DNA from: Actinernus sp. WN-2022
Lineage: Eukaryota; Cnidaria; Anthozoa; Actiniaria; Actinernidae
NCBI GenBank assembly: GCA_030867875.1
Contig: JAOWCC010001634.1
Location: 51,556,021 to 51,620,020, forward strand
Direction: 5' to 3'
DNA: 64,000 bases
The notes below the pieces were generated by a model. It was given only the letters and a program-made list of their open reading frames with translations, was not told where the DNA came from and searched no databases. Made by a program: the position numbers and the translations under genes. Below, one piece after another: positions 23,078 through 34,574 of the stretch. Each line of letters opens with the position of its first letter. The first letter of the stretch is position 1.

Positions 23078-26000
23078 TTACAACATTTCTTTCCAAATTT
23101 TAATACCTTCACTTATAATAAAAGCGCAAACTGTAATTTGTTCTAGAACGATTAATAAAGTATGTTTGTTTTGAAACTTGTCTTGTTCGGTATTGGTGTA
23201 CATGAGATAGAGGGACAAATAGACCAGTGAAAGTAGAACCAACTGTTTTATAATAGACATCGTACATAAACACGTTTGCATGCAATTCATATAAAATATT
23301 AATCATTAATAGTCAGTAATTCTAGTTTGAAGAATAAAGGAGGTGTATGCATGGGCATTCCACTTTTCATTTGAAATTACTCTAATTGCTCTTTTTTGAA
23401 GAGTGCATAAAGGCTTCCTCAAAGTGGGATAAGAATTTCCCCAGAGTAAAATACCATAATTCATATGTGGGTAAAATAAGGAATAGTATATTTGTTTTAA
23501 AACTATTGGGGGTGCATGATGTTTGGCTTTGTATAAAATACCTAATGATTTTGCAAGTTTCAGCTTGATAGAGGCTATTTGTTCTTTCCAGGTTAAGTGT
23601 TGTCGAGTAGAATTCCTAAGTATTTAGTGTGATTTCTTTCCTCAATTAATTCATTATTAATTTTTATGAGTGGAGAGTTAGGATTTTTTTTGTTTAGGAT
23701 GAAAAGTAACGAAATTGGATTTAGATACATTCAAGGATAATTAATTTGTTATATAGAAGCCATTCGTCAATTGAGCTTAGGATCACTATTTACTGATGTT
23801 TCGATGTCATTTATATTGTCACTATCGTAAAATAAACTAGTATCATCAGCAAAGAGAAAACATTTAAGAGATCTGATAGAGTTAGGGATATCATTTATGT
23901 AAAGAAGAAACAGTAAAGGGCCAAGGACCGATTCTGTGGTACACCACATTCAACGTTTAGTTTTTCGGAAAGGGTGCCATTAATAGATACAAGTTGCTTT
24001 CTGTTATTTAGATATGATTTGAACCAATTTAGAGGAGTACCTCTGATGCCGTAGCCAGGGCTTCTGACAGGTTGCACGGTTGCGGATCCGCACAATTCCT
24101 AAAAATCTGCAAAATCCCACACAATTTGTTGAAAATTTTAATCAAAACAGGCATTCCTCTTGTTTACTGTGATTTTTGGAAATATTTAAGGCCATTTTCA
24201 CCCCATTTACCTTCCAAAACATGTTGAGAAATCCCTTGTTTTGTTCGAACGGCTCGAGCAGATTAAAAAAACAACAAGGCGCTCCATTCATGGCTTGCAC
24301 TGGCCTGGGCTCTAGTTTGTAAAAAAAAATAGCAAGGCATTCAATCCATGGCTGTGCGCCAGCCTGGGCTCTAGTTTCTATTATATTGTTTTTCATTGGT
24401 GGATTGTGGTAATTGTTTTGCAAATAGCGAATCAGAGTCGTTGTTAAATAGCGCCTCGTGGCTCGATCTTCTATGATCATTTTGCTCTCGAGCGGAGTGT
24501 AAACAAAACTATCACATTTGAGGTTTGTTTTTGGGTCAATTTTGCGAGTTTGAAAGAAATCAATCAAAGGAATACCTTCTCTGATATCTATTCCTTCAAA
24601 TTAAAGCGATCTGGGCATTTTGGGGTCAATTTTCTGTTAGAAATGTGTACCGAAACGATAAGCGTGAAAGTATTCACAGACTCGAGAGCTTTTCTTTACC
24701 CTCTGCTCGAACGTCAGAACGAACTGGCTTTTAAATAAACGATTTTTTTTTTAGCCTGTTGAAATTTCTTAAAATATTGCGCAATCCCGCACAATCAACA
24801 TTTTTTCCCGCACAACGTACGTCCAAAATTCCGCACAATTTTGATTTTTTTTTTCGAAACCTGTCAGAAGCCCAGCGTAGTGTTCTAATTTATCGGTTAG
24901 TATGTCTAAATTTACGGTATCAAAGGCTTTTGCAAAGTCTAAGAATACTATTATGGATACTGTTTTGCTTTCAAATGAATTTATAATATTATTTATTAAG
25001 TCTAGTACTGCATGCAAGTATTGTAGATTTCTTTTTTTGGAAGCCATACTGGTGTTCCAAAATTATTTTTTCTTTGTTCAAAAAGTGTTTTAGCCTAGTG
25101 AGCATAAGTTGTTCAATAATTTTGGAGAATATTGGTAAGAGAGAAATTGGCCTATAATTTGTTATGTTTAATTTAGAGGCTCCTTTATGGAGTGGAATTA
25201 TTTTTTGAACTTTTAATTTTTCAGGGAAACATCCATTTAAAAAACAGTCGTTGATAATGAGTTCTAAAGGTGAAGCCAACAAATTGTATGAGAGTTTAAT
25301 TAGACTTATTGGAAAATTATAAATACCAGGGCTTTTATTTGGATTTAAATTACAAATGAGGTCATTGATTTCAAATGAAGTTACAGGGTTTACAAAAAAA
25401 CAATCATTTATACAAGTTCTCAGAAAATCTTTATGGGACTTTTTGGCTGGTTTCATTTTAGATACCAAATTGATGCTATTATATTAAAATATAGGTTAAA
25501 TGTATTTGCAATTTGGCTAGGATCTTTAATTAGGTTATTTCCCTCTTGAAGAAGATTTTTTTTAGATTTTTTGATACCTTAATTGCCATGTTTTCTTCAT
25601 ATTATTTTTTTATTTGTCAAAGTAACTAAGATAATATCTCTTTTTTGAGGATCTTATTAGGTGATTTATGTTGTCTCTGTATAATTATTTATAGTGAAAA
25701 TATAATTTATTTTCTTTAGTTTCATATATTTACCATATAACCGGTTTTTAATATTCATTGATTTGTTAATTGCTTTAATTTGGTAATCCAAGGTTTAGTA
25801 GATTGTTTTAATTGTCTTTTTGATAGTTTATTTAATGGAGCATGTTTGTTTATAATATTGAGAAGGTTATCATGGAAAAAATTGTATTTCAAGTCTGTCG
25901 TGGGTAAAAACGAAATGTTTGCCTCCAGATTAAGATGTCTAATAAGAAGAGCTCCTTGTTGAAGTTTGTATAGTCCCTTTTGGAGCAATTTTCTGAGGAG

Positions 26001-26868
26001 GCAAAATTCACATTTGTATCAGTTAATTTAATATAATAAAGTTTGGTAAATGATCAGTGATGTGTGGTATAAGATTGCCAGATACTAGATTTGATTTAAG
26101 TGAGTTTATCCAGATGTGGTCAATAAGTGATGGAGTTGAGTATAAGGCAAATCTAGTAGGTTGAGGTATTTGGGGGAACATAAAGTATGATAATAATAAA
26201 TGTAAGTAGTCATTGATGTAATCTTTGATGTCTCCACATAAAATTTTTGTTTTGTTTTCCTTAGATAAGGTATGTAGTGTTTTTTCGAGATAGTCTAGAA
26301 ATAATTTTGGATTTTTTTGGGATTTGGATGGAGGTATATAACACCTGTTATAAAGTTGGATTTATTATTATTTAATATTTCCAGCCATAAAGCCTGGAAT
26401 TCACATTCACTTGAAAATAATGACTGTGATAAATCATCTCGTTTAGTGTAGTGCAAATCATTAGAAATATAAAAAAAACATCCACTGTTGGAAGTAGAGC
26501 CTGGCTGGGGTTCAAAATCATCATGATAATTTAGTAATTTTGGTATTCAATATGATTTTTTCTCTTTCTCCTTGGAAAGCCATAGTTCTGATAGTGCTAA
26601 TAGTGCTAATTAAAATTAAAGTCAAGACTATTTAATAAAATAATTTTCTAAAGAGTCAAAATTTTGATTTAGACTGCGAATATTGGTGTGAAGTAAGGAA
26701 AAGTTACTATTATGTTTTCCTGTGTTTTGAAGACTAAGTTTATGGAAGTCATGAAGGTTGTAATAATAAAAGTTGGGTTCGACAGGAACTTCTGCATCTG
26801 GATCGCATTCTAGTTCTTGGTTTGTGGAATTATAATTAGATTGAGTCTCTAATGTGTGATTCCACAAG
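23078..26868 (-). mobile_element. Long LINE copy (endonuclease and RT), decayed
   Basis: Reading leftward, an endonuclease start is seen at about 26700 (FSLLHTNIRSLNQNFDSL). After a poorly preserved stretch come the linker (26000-25755, STKPWITKLKQL), then the RT at 25468-24880 with GCFPEKLKVQKIIPLHKG, NYRPISLLPIFSKI and FLDFAKAFDTVN. After an inserted element it resumes at 24054 with GIRGTPLNWFKSYLNNR, then CGVPQ, FADDTSLF (about 23850), LGIL and the C-terminal region to about 23078 (FVPLSHVHQYRTRQ). Stops and frameshifts throughout, so it is inactive. The GVPQN box is mutated from the usual GVPQG. Confidence 0.85.
24055..24875. mobile_element. 821-bp TIR element inserted in the LINE RT
   Basis: Ends CCAGGGCTTCTGACAGGTT and, reversed, CTGGGCTTCTGACAGGTT. 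CGTAG flanks both sides (24050-24054, 24876-24880). Removing the element and one CGTAG joins the RT halves (LEHY with GIRG). Inside are two related blocks with CCTGGGCTCTAGTTT (near 24301 and 24364) and several CCGCACAA motifs near both ends. No transposase. The superfamily is uncertain: the CAGGGCTT-type start resembles hAT ends, but the TSD I can see is only 5 bp. Confidence 0.8.
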
Positions 26869-26879
26869 TGAATTTAAAG

Positions 26880-27144
26880 GATATGCAACTATAACAGTGG
26901 CTTTCTGAGGACAAGGCAGACCTTTCAAGTCCAAGAACGAGTCAAACACAACGCGGGAATCATTTCAAACACCATAGACTTTCCCCAACCAGTATTAGCA
27001 GCAAGGCAAAAACATCTTCTGCATGAATTTCAAAATTGACTCTTCTTGTTGAGGTTTGAGACTTTCGATCTCTGGGAAAAGGGACTTGAATGTTACAGAA
27101 ACTGCTTCAGAGAAATACTTTTGCATGTTGTCTTCTGTCATCAT
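26880..27144 (-). pseudogene. RecQ-like helicase fragment
   Basis: Reading leftward from about 27144: MTEDNMQKYFSEAV, TFKSLFPEIESLKPQQEESI, then after a frame change the remains of a Walker A loop (TGWGKSMVFEMIPALCL; about 26990-26940). The Q-containing LKPQQEE block before a TG-x-GKS loop is the layout of RecQ-family DEAD helicases, which unwind DNA using ATP. Only the first quarter of a helicase core is present. It is cut at about 26880 where the LINE begins, and it contains stops. Identification rests on these short motifs. Confidence 0.5.
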
Positions 27145-27407
27145 CTTGATTGAATGTAAACCCAAAACCGGTTTTTCGTTCGCTAGGTTATCTAGCCAAT
27201 CATATCGACGGATATTATTCCTAATTATAACTAACCAATAATAAGCCTGGTACAAATTCTGTACCAAGTTCAAACATGGAAGTGCATGAGATTGGCAAGC
27301 CATGCCACCAGAGGTTCTCATCGCTTCGCTCCTCAACTTTTGTCGCTATGCTCCTCGGCGCCTAACTTTCACGAAGGGAGGCAGTAGAACCTCTGGTACC
27401 CAGGGTA
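27145..27407 (-). mobile_element. End of a TACCCTGG-type TIR element
   Basis: Ends CCTCTGGTACCCAGGGTA at 27407, matching the right end of the element at 40174-45855 (CCTCTGGTATCCAGGGTA). Both also share, about 150 bases inward, GGTACAGAAT[C/T]TGTACC on the minus strand followed by a TTGGTT motif. So this is the same family, with the RecQ-like fragment inside it. The other end is missing, probably replaced by the LINE. Confidence 0.6.
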
Positions 27408-27952
27408 GGTAGAGATAGGCTTGCAAATAAATCACAATTGATATCCTTGTACTCAAACAAAAAACAAACAAATATAAATCAGTCCAAGCTAGCTAGAGCT
27501 AGCTAAAAGTTTGTAATGAACTGCATATATATACATATAAATTATGTGTGTACGTAATTAATAACTGTACACAACAGGGTAGGAAATTATTGGCAAAGAA
27601 ATGTTTTGTGGGAGCTACATTGTAGCTAGAAGGTCCCAGACAATTATTTACCTGTAATCATGATATGATAAATGATATGTTTTTCCTTATATTCTCTACT
27701 GTTGCTAGTTTTTACGATGTAGAAAACGTAAATTATTGCACTGTCATTCACAATTTGTACCGGTAATTTGTACGTTTTTAAGATGGGGGTTATATTCGAT
27801 TTAAAAAAATCATTTTTGGAATGAGCATGTTTCGTTTCTCTCTTCTCGTGAAAGAATGCAGAGCATGTTATTCGTGAGATCGGCTCCTTTTCGCATCTGT
27901 TGAAAATATCAAATTAACCTTTCGGGCCATTCTCCATATCACGCTATCATGG
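27408..27952. other. No gene seen
   Basis: AT-rich, unassigned. Confidence 0.35.
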
Positions 27953-28082
27953 CACAGTATTTATTTCACCTGCAGCTCACCTACATTTCGCCTGTCGCTT
28001 TAATTAGCTCAGACCTGCACAGTATCTATTTCACCTACAGCTCATCTACATTTCACCTGTCGCTTTAATTAGCGCAGACCTG
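27953..28082. repeat. 65-bp tandem repeat, two copies
   Basis: CACAGTAT...TTCACCT...AATTAGC units start at 27953 and 28018, with a partial third start at 28083. A CTGCAG/CTGCAGGT-rich stretch follows to about 28200. Confidence 0.8.
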
Positions 28083-28669
28083 CACGGCTTCAAAACAGGC
28101 AAGCTAAAGACCTGAAACAGCCGTATAGCAGATCTATGGCAGCCGAACTGCAGACTTAATTGTCCTTGAAGACCTACTGCAGGTAATCTGCAGATGCTCT
28201 TGATTCATTAGATACTTTTGATTCCTGTGATACCCTTGATTTGCATGACACAGTAACTAAGTTATTATTTCAAATAAAATAATAGTAAAATACCACTATC
28301 AGTTGCAAGAGACTAAAATATATTTTGGCAAGAACTGAAGGACTCTATTCCGACTCGGAGGTTTTTAGGGCCCCTTGTCGGGTAGGCACAGTGACTAAAT
28401 TATTAATGAGATTTAATAATCATAGTTAACTCGGAGATTGGCCAGCATATTGTTCTCAAAATTGTATGTGTAACAGGGTCGTCTTGTGTGATGAATTTGT
28501 CCCCATGGTGAGTTATTTTGGGATTGCTTGCTAATAGCTATTGGCCAGCAGACAGTGCTCATTTGGCGCATGTGCAACAGGGCCATCAAATGTGACAAGT
28601 TTGCCCTCGTGCTCAGTTCTAGCTTGCTTGCTTTGCATTTGCTTGCCAGATTGCCCCAACCACCCATCC
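28083..28669. other. No gene seen
   Basis: Unassigned. A 40-base segment with TTATTTCAAATAAAATAATA (28262-28300) recurs near 28960-28995, so part of this is an interspersed repeat. Confidence 0.4.
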
Positions 28670-28741
28670 CCCCAGGTTGAGAATCTTGCAAGATCTTGCC
28701 AAGATCTAAAATCTAATCTTGGCAAGATTCTCAACCTGGGG
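28670..28741. repeat. Inverted repeat
   Basis: CCCCAGGTTGAGAATCTTGC pairs with GCAAGATTCTCAACCTGGGG. The left arm has an extra 8-base duplication (CAAGATCTTG). Stem about 26 bp, loop of about 10. Confidence 0.85.
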
Positions 28742-29498
28742 ATCTACTATGGTAGGTCTAAGACCTACATGTACATGTAGGTAAAAATCTTTTTTTCCAC
28801 TGTGAAATCAGTGTGATGCCTGTGCCGGGGGTTGACCTGTGGCTTGGTTGCCATGGTTCCCTCCTTAGTTGCGCATTGCTTGCCTGTTGCTAGTACTTGC
28901 ATTGCAAATGGCACCTATACCCTCCATCCTTTCCTACATGTACATGTATATTGACAAGTTAATTTCAAATAAAATAATAGTAAAATACCACTACAGGTAA
29001 ACACTAGCCAAAATTTTAAACAGAAACAAACAGCAACACATTAAACCTCAACCCTAACACAACCCATAAAACCAACCCTAACCACTTCGTAAAGAAATAA
29101 AACAAATTTGACCAAATTAAAATAATTATACCAGTTTAAAAAAATTGTACCGATTCAAATACTATTTAACTGGTTCAAAAAAAATTTGAACCAGGGGTTA
29201 AAATTGAACCACAACAGCTAATTATTGTACAAAACAAATATATGTATTTCTGCTGTGGGTCTGTCCTCTTATTTATACACAGATGACATCACAATGTGAT
29301 GAGAACAGCACTTCATCTTGTGTTGTCACCTGTGTATCTATAAGAAGACACATCAAAATGACAAATCAATGAGAACACAAAATTAGCATACAATAACAGT
29401 GACATATAAGCAATGGTAGGACTGCATGGAGTACCAACATATAGCATATATAATTTATATATATCAGTTACACTTAAGATTCTCCTTTTCAACTTGTT
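28742..29498. other. No gene; palindromic TACATGTACATGTA motifs
   Basis: A perfect palindrome ACCTACATGTACATGTAGGT lies at about 28763-28782 and another TACATGTACATGTA at about 28935. Otherwise AT-rich, with tracts of TTAAAAAAATT type. This is downstream of the secreted-protein gene. Confidence 0.45.
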
Positions 29499-29508
29499 TT
29501 TATTTATT
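29499..29508 (-). promoter_or_regulatory. Poly(A) signals of the secreted-protein gene
   Basis: Two overlapping AATAAA signals (AATAAATAAA on the minus strand) lie about 140 bases past the stop codon at 29651, a normal distance for a 3' UTR end. Confidence 0.6.
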
Positions 29509-29650
29509 TAATAGCTTTACAGGCAGAGATAAAGACTCGAAGTCCAAACAAGCTAAGCCTGTTGAAGAAATAATCAATTACACACTCAAGAAATAATCAA
29601 TTACACAATAAATTACTGTTTGATGTTTTGTTATCAACATGTGAACATTA

Positions 29651-32600
29651 CTATACCGTCAACTGGTTGGTCCATGTGTTGAGTGATGAGAACCCCAAAA
29701 GATCCATTTCTGGAACAACTTTCCATTTTCCTTGGTCAAGGAACTCAGCCTTCCCACTGATTGAACATCTTGGGTTAGACATCGGGGGCATTATATCTCT
29801 TAGTCCATTTCTTGACAAGTCTATCACAAATAGCTTGACATTATCTCCCCCACCTCGTAATTTGAATGTGCAACCTACATTGTACATGAAAAGATATGGA
29901 ATAATTAACCATAGTTATAAGCCAATCTTCTAATTTAAAGGGAACCTCAGCTGAAGAACAATGATGTTTCTTGTGGATGCATGACATGAACATCTTCCAC
30001 TGCATGTGCACTATCATAATTATATATACAAACGTATAGTTCACCACAAGATTTTCTGATTATGCTTGCCTGGATGAAATTGATCATGTGATGTGATAGT
30101 TGTCATCCATCAGATGCAATCATGTGGACACCTCCATACACTGGACACCTCCATACACTGGACACATTCATACACCAGACACCTCCATACACTGGGCACC
30201 TCCATACAACAGACACCTCCATACAACAGACACATCCATACAATGGAACCTCTGCATAATGGACGCCTCCAAACAGCAAACACCATTCAGAGGCCAAACT
30301 AAAATTATGCATATAAAACTATGTATACCTCGATCTGTACAAATTATGGACAGCATGAGAAAAATACTGTACAAAGCAGAAAGGGCAAAATTGGTCCAAG
30401 CAATGCAATTTTTACTCACAAAAAATCAACTGTCTGCTGTGTCTCTTATTTTGCACTTTCTGCTTCCTTGCAAACATATTTCCAAAGTTTTCTCTAAAGT
30501 AAAGTAAAGTAACGTAAAGCAACTTTATTTAAAGTTGGTAAATCATGACAGTCTGGTGATATACTGATCAACTTGAGGCCAACGTGGGACCTGGTGCTTT
30601 GCACCCTCAAATAATTTTCGTAGGCTACGGAAATCAGAAAGATCAGTGTTGTTACTGTGGGACTCTCGAATCTTATTTCTAGATATAATGTTTAACTGAC
30701 TTACTTTTATCTTAATTTTTGGATATTATATACCTTATAAAATGAAACTTTCGTTGAATATGTCTTCGAATCCTGGTCTACTGGCGAGTAGAGGAATGCA
30801 GAAGAAAACAAGTCAGAGGCAAAGCAACTCGACAAATAATCCTTCAGCAGTCCACATTTTGCCTTCTCTAGGTCTACAAGAAAACACTTGCAGTTCAAAA
30901 GCACTACTACCATGAGTTTCCCAGGGATTTGCTTCACTATGGGCCAGCAGGACTGGCTTCATTGGAAAGACAAAGCAAACACTTCTGGCATCAAGATCAT
31001 GCGTAATTATAATTTTGCACGGCTCAGCTCCACTGAGGTGTTACCACTTCTGTGAAACATCAGATTTGCATTTTTATTAGCAGAGAAAGCAATGACCTTA
31101 ACCTTTTTTTCCTCGTCCAGTCCTACTACTAAATCTACGACCGTGGGAGCAAACTCTGATCTGCTGAGTTCACTAGCTGTTTCTTCACTGTGAGTGAAGG
31201 CATATACATGTAACTGGCTTCCTGCCAAGTACTGTTCAAATCATATTCGAAGCATCCAGGGAAAATTCATGGCTCCTTTGGGTTTTTAATCTGGCAGAAA
31301 TTATGAAATTCATTACCCAAAGCATATGTGTACTTCTTTTATGAATTCAAACTAATAATTAAAACAACTGAGAGCATTTTACTTTGACTAAAATCTAACC
31401 TTTTATTTATGTGGCCATTGATAAACAAACTACATGTAATCAAAACATTGGTGCAAAGCACCATGGGCTTGGACACCGAGTCTTTACCGAGCTAACTGGG
31501 AGGTGATTCTGCATGTTCTATCTTGTTTCTCAGCCAGCCAATTGAAAATGTGTCTCCATAAAATTTGTATTTGCATGGTATTTTGAGACCTAAGTCTGTG
31601 CCACAATTTACTTTTGTTCCAGTAACCTCTGCTATTGCTAATTTGTTCATGCTTTTATTCAGAATTAAAGCATAAAATCCATTTGCAAAAGTAGAGTGGC
31701 AATTTTATGGCCATGAACACTCAAGCTGCGATTCTTTCACTGCAACTGCCTCTTAAGATCCTTTTTGCTGCTAGCTAGGTTCTCAATAGCAAATAATATT
31801 ATCTCCAGTCGCATGCATCCAAATGTTGCCATAAGCATTTTAACCCTGATGTACCAGTTACACTCAAATACAGTAGATTTTAATGGTTGTCAAGTGACAG
31901 GTTCATTTGAGCATGTAATGGCCCGTCTGGAAATTACATTCACAACAACAACTTACTGTACTGTCCTCCCAAATCCCCAGCACTAAAACTGAAAAGCATG
32001 AGAGAACACCTATACTCACACATGTCGTACTAGCTAGTTCTTCAGTCCCATGCCAGAAATAGATGGCAAAATACAAAACCGCTAGACAGTGGACACCTCC
32101 AAACAATATAATTTATAGACAGCAAGCCTCGGTCTCGACATGTCTGTTATTAAATGGAGGTTCCACTGATTTGCATTATTAATATAAGGGACCATTCATT
32201 ATTTATGCCTGGGGGGGGGGGGGGGGGGGGGCTGGCAAGATTAGTTCTAAACTAGGCCGTTTCCCCATCATTATTGAAGTAAAATCTAAGGCATTATCAT
32301 TCTGGGCCCGCCTTCTAACATTAGACGAAAATAGAATCGCAAAGCAAGCCTACTTAGATATGCTAAGTCACACAAATTCGAAGAACTGGGCAATGCAAAT
32401 TAAAGCTATATTATTTCAGAATGGCTTTGGCTATTGCTGGAAATCCCAACAAGATGCCGTTATTGATGAAAACGAGATCAAGCGGTTTTATAAATATACC
32501 AAACAAAGACTAGAGGATATTGAAACTCAAGACTGGAGATCAAGCATCTTCGATGATGAATCCAGATCAGTGGGAGGAAACAAATTAAGAACATTTCGTG

Positions 32601-34295
32601 AGTTCAAAACAGAATATAAACTCGAAGATTATTTATTGGAAGTTAAAAACATAGATCATCGCAGAGCACTAACTAAGTTAAGAATAAGCGACCATATTTT
32701 ACAAATTGAAAGAGGCCGTTATAACAGAGTTTATGTGAGTCCTGAATTGAGAATATGCCCACATTGTCAAATTATGGAAAATGAAGAACATTTTTTATCT
32801 AAATGTCAATTATATTCTGATCTGAGAAACTCTCTTTTTCAAGATATAAACAAAAAAATAACAAACTATAAAGATTTAATTGCACCAAAAAAACATAAGC
32901 CAGAAATAGCAAAATACATCTATGAATGTTTTAAAGTTAGGCAAACCATCCTTGTATAGAATATTGGAGAAGCATGCCTATGTACAGTCTGTTGCTTGGC
33001 ACTCTAATAAAATATGTCTTGTCTTGTCTTGTCTAAACAACAACAAAATGTCTTGACCCCCCTCCAAACAAAACAAAATTTCATAACCCCCCCGCAACAC
33101 AATTCTGAAAAATATAAAGCCCCCCCCCCTCCCTCCCTCACACTGTTCACAGTTTGACATTTACAGAGGACTAAACACGGACTGAACATTATGTGGATCG
33201 GCTCTACTAAGGGGGGCCGGAAAAAAAAATTGAAATTAAGGTTTCTGAGATCGCTGGAAATGCACCCAAACCTACCTTTAATTAATTTCTGATGGATCTA
33301 GATGATATTTTTTTACTAATGGAGTTTCAAAATTAAGATGAGGCAAACAAAATATTAGGCAAGACAATTGAATGGTGGTTGCATTAGGTGCTCTGTATGT
33401 TTCTCATTGGATTGGCTGATTACTATTTAATAAAGCAAGGTATTTCTCTGGGGGGGTCTGGGGATGCTCCCATGGGGGAAAATTTTGAAAATTGCGGCCC
33501 CTTAGATGCCTGGAAATGCACCCAAAAATATAGACAGCCCCCCCCCCTTCTATGCTTATTTTTTTCTGTGACCCCCCCTCTCATGCTCTTGAATTTTTGA
33601 TGAACCCCCCCTCATTCTTGCCAGGCCCCCCCCCCCCCCCCCCCCAGGCATAAATAATGAATGGTCCCTAAGAAATGAGCGCCTCGTGAGTCCACAACAA
33701 ATTTTGACCATGTGATAACGTAAATCGTGGTAAATAAGAGTCCACACCACGGAAAACCAGAGGAAATTTGCTAAATATCTTAAAATCTACAAATAGAAAA
33801 AGTTTCATTCTTTAATCTTAGTTGGTCTTCGTTGTTCTGACCTGAAAAAAAGGGGATCACCACATTTCCACTCGGAATTTGTTTTTCAAAATGTTATCGC
33901 AAACGCATTTCATATTATTTGCAACGTGCGCAGAGAGATGCGCAATAGCAAAACTAGTGAATTTCGCAAGTCCACTTACCAGCCTCGGAGCGAACTAAAT
34001 CATTTTTAATACAGGATGAATAACTCGCAGTTGTTCCCATTCGGAATGTTGCATGCGTGTGCTTGCATCTACATTTACATCCCGACGCAGGAGTTTCTGT
34101 GTTGAAGCCAGTTACTGAGGCAGAACAGTCATTACGACAACGAGAGCGTTTCTGCCATTTGCCATCATTTGTTACTTGAATATCGTTGGGAATAATGTCC
34201 GGCATGTTAGCTTCACGTCGGATACTAAATGTAAGTCCCTTGCATGATAGAATGATGGTCATAAGAGAGTAAACGCGAATCCACATCTTAATCAT
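29651..34295 (-). CDS. Secreted cysteine-rich protein, three exons, 238 residues
   Basis: Model: 34295-33980, 31221-31045, 29874-29651. Donors are GTAAGT (exon 1) and GTAACA (exon 2). Acceptors are TACTTGGCAG and CAATGTAG. Both introns are phase 1 and the exons sum to 717 bases, exactly 239 codons, which supports the model. The start MIKMWIRVYSLMTIILSCKG looks like a signal peptide. Residues about 45-90 are Cys-rich (CRNDCSASV ... SGCKCRCKH ... YSSC), suggesting disulphides. Exons 2 and 3 (SQLHVYAFTHSEE...; CTFKLRGGGDNVKLFVIDLS) look globular. No transmembrane segment. I do not recognise the family. Introns of 2.76 and 1.17 kb hold a TE and a minisatellite. Confidence 0.72.
30124..30290. repeat. 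17-bp minisatellite, about 9-10 units
   Basis: Units of the type GGACACCTCCATACACT in tandem, with increasing divergence to the right. A stray related unit, GGACACCTCCAAACA, occurs near 32090. It lies in intron 2 of the secreted gene. Frames through it (TSIHWT...) are repeat artefacts. Confidence 0.9.
30495..30700 (-). mobile_element. LINE 3'-end fragment
   Basis: AAAGTAAAGTAAAGTAACGT then AACTTTATTTAAAG is the tail-plus-AATAAA arrangement of minus-strand LINE ends. No RT to the right. Confidence 0.45.
30813..30998 (-). pseudogene. Coding-like remnant of unknown family
   Basis: A 61-codon open stretch, D-L-D-A-R-S then VCFVFPMKPVLLAHSEANPW and ...FELQVFSCRPREGKMW, lies in intron 2 of the secreted gene. 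The composition looks protein-like, but there is no acceptor in the phase needed to join exon 2. It may be a lost or alternative exon or a pseudogene. Not recognised. Confidence 0.3.
31222..32187. other. Intron 1 of the secreted gene, no other feature
   Basis: AT-rich intronic sequence. No exon, TIR pair or RNA gene recognised before the TIR element at 32188. Confidence 0.4.
32188..33668. mobile_element. TIR element with TAA target duplication and G/C runs (PIF/Harbinger-like)
   Basis: Ends GGGACCATTCATTATTTATG CCTGGGGG... and the exact reverse complement at 33638-33668. TAA flanks both sides (32185-32187, 33669-33671). Long G and C homopolymers sit just inside each end, and the interior repeats C-run blocks (GACCCCCC, AGCCCCCCCC). 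A 3-bp TWA duplication fits PIF/Harbinger, but I see no transposase. It lies in intron 1 of the secreted gene and contains a truncated LINE. Confidence 0.82.
32231..33033 (+). mobile_element. 5'-truncated LINE with zinc-knuckle C-terminus
   Basis: An open frame from about 32233 (GKISSKLGRFPIIIEV) to 32959, about 242 codons with no stop. It ends with a C-P-H-C ... H-F-L-S-K-C block (CPHCQIMENEEHFLSKCQLY), the Cys/His motif found after the RT in some non-LTR pol proteins. The 3' end is AATAAAATATGTCTTGTCTT: a poly(A) signal followed by (TGTCT)n. The RT core is missing. It is inserted in the TIR element just inside the left G-run. The open frame suggests a fairly recent insertion. Confidence 0.82.
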
Positions 34296-34317
34296 ACTGT
34301 ACCAATTCCAGATTCCA

Positions 34318-34400
34318 GATCCCTCTACTTCCGGTCATGCAATGCGCATGCGCGTCGGATTCCAGATTTAGCCGCGCGAAGACCCCTGGGATCATGGGAA
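34318..34400 (-). promoter_or_regulatory. Promoter of the secreted-protein gene
   Basis: Just upstream of the start codon at 34295 lie CTTCCGG (ETS-type site, near 34329) and ATGCGCATGCGCG (NRF1-type palindrome, near 34340-34352), both common in TATA-less metazoan promoters, in a locally CpG-rich stretch. Function is inferred. Confidence 0.5.
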
Positions 34401-34574
34401 CGAGGCTGGCAATCGTAACGAGCCAGATCAGAGATCATTCGGAAACGGTGTGCGGCCGGTTGCTATGGAGTGACGTCATAGTCGTGGCAAATATTTAACA
34501 ATTATTCACCGAAGTGGAGGTGAATAGTGGTGGATATTTACCGAACCGCTTCATCATCAGGGATCACTTGATAA

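Noticed and set aside
30100..30507. 135-codon frame with TSIHWT repeats
   Set aside because: The 17-bp minisatellite is open in all frames by chance and there is no start or splice context.
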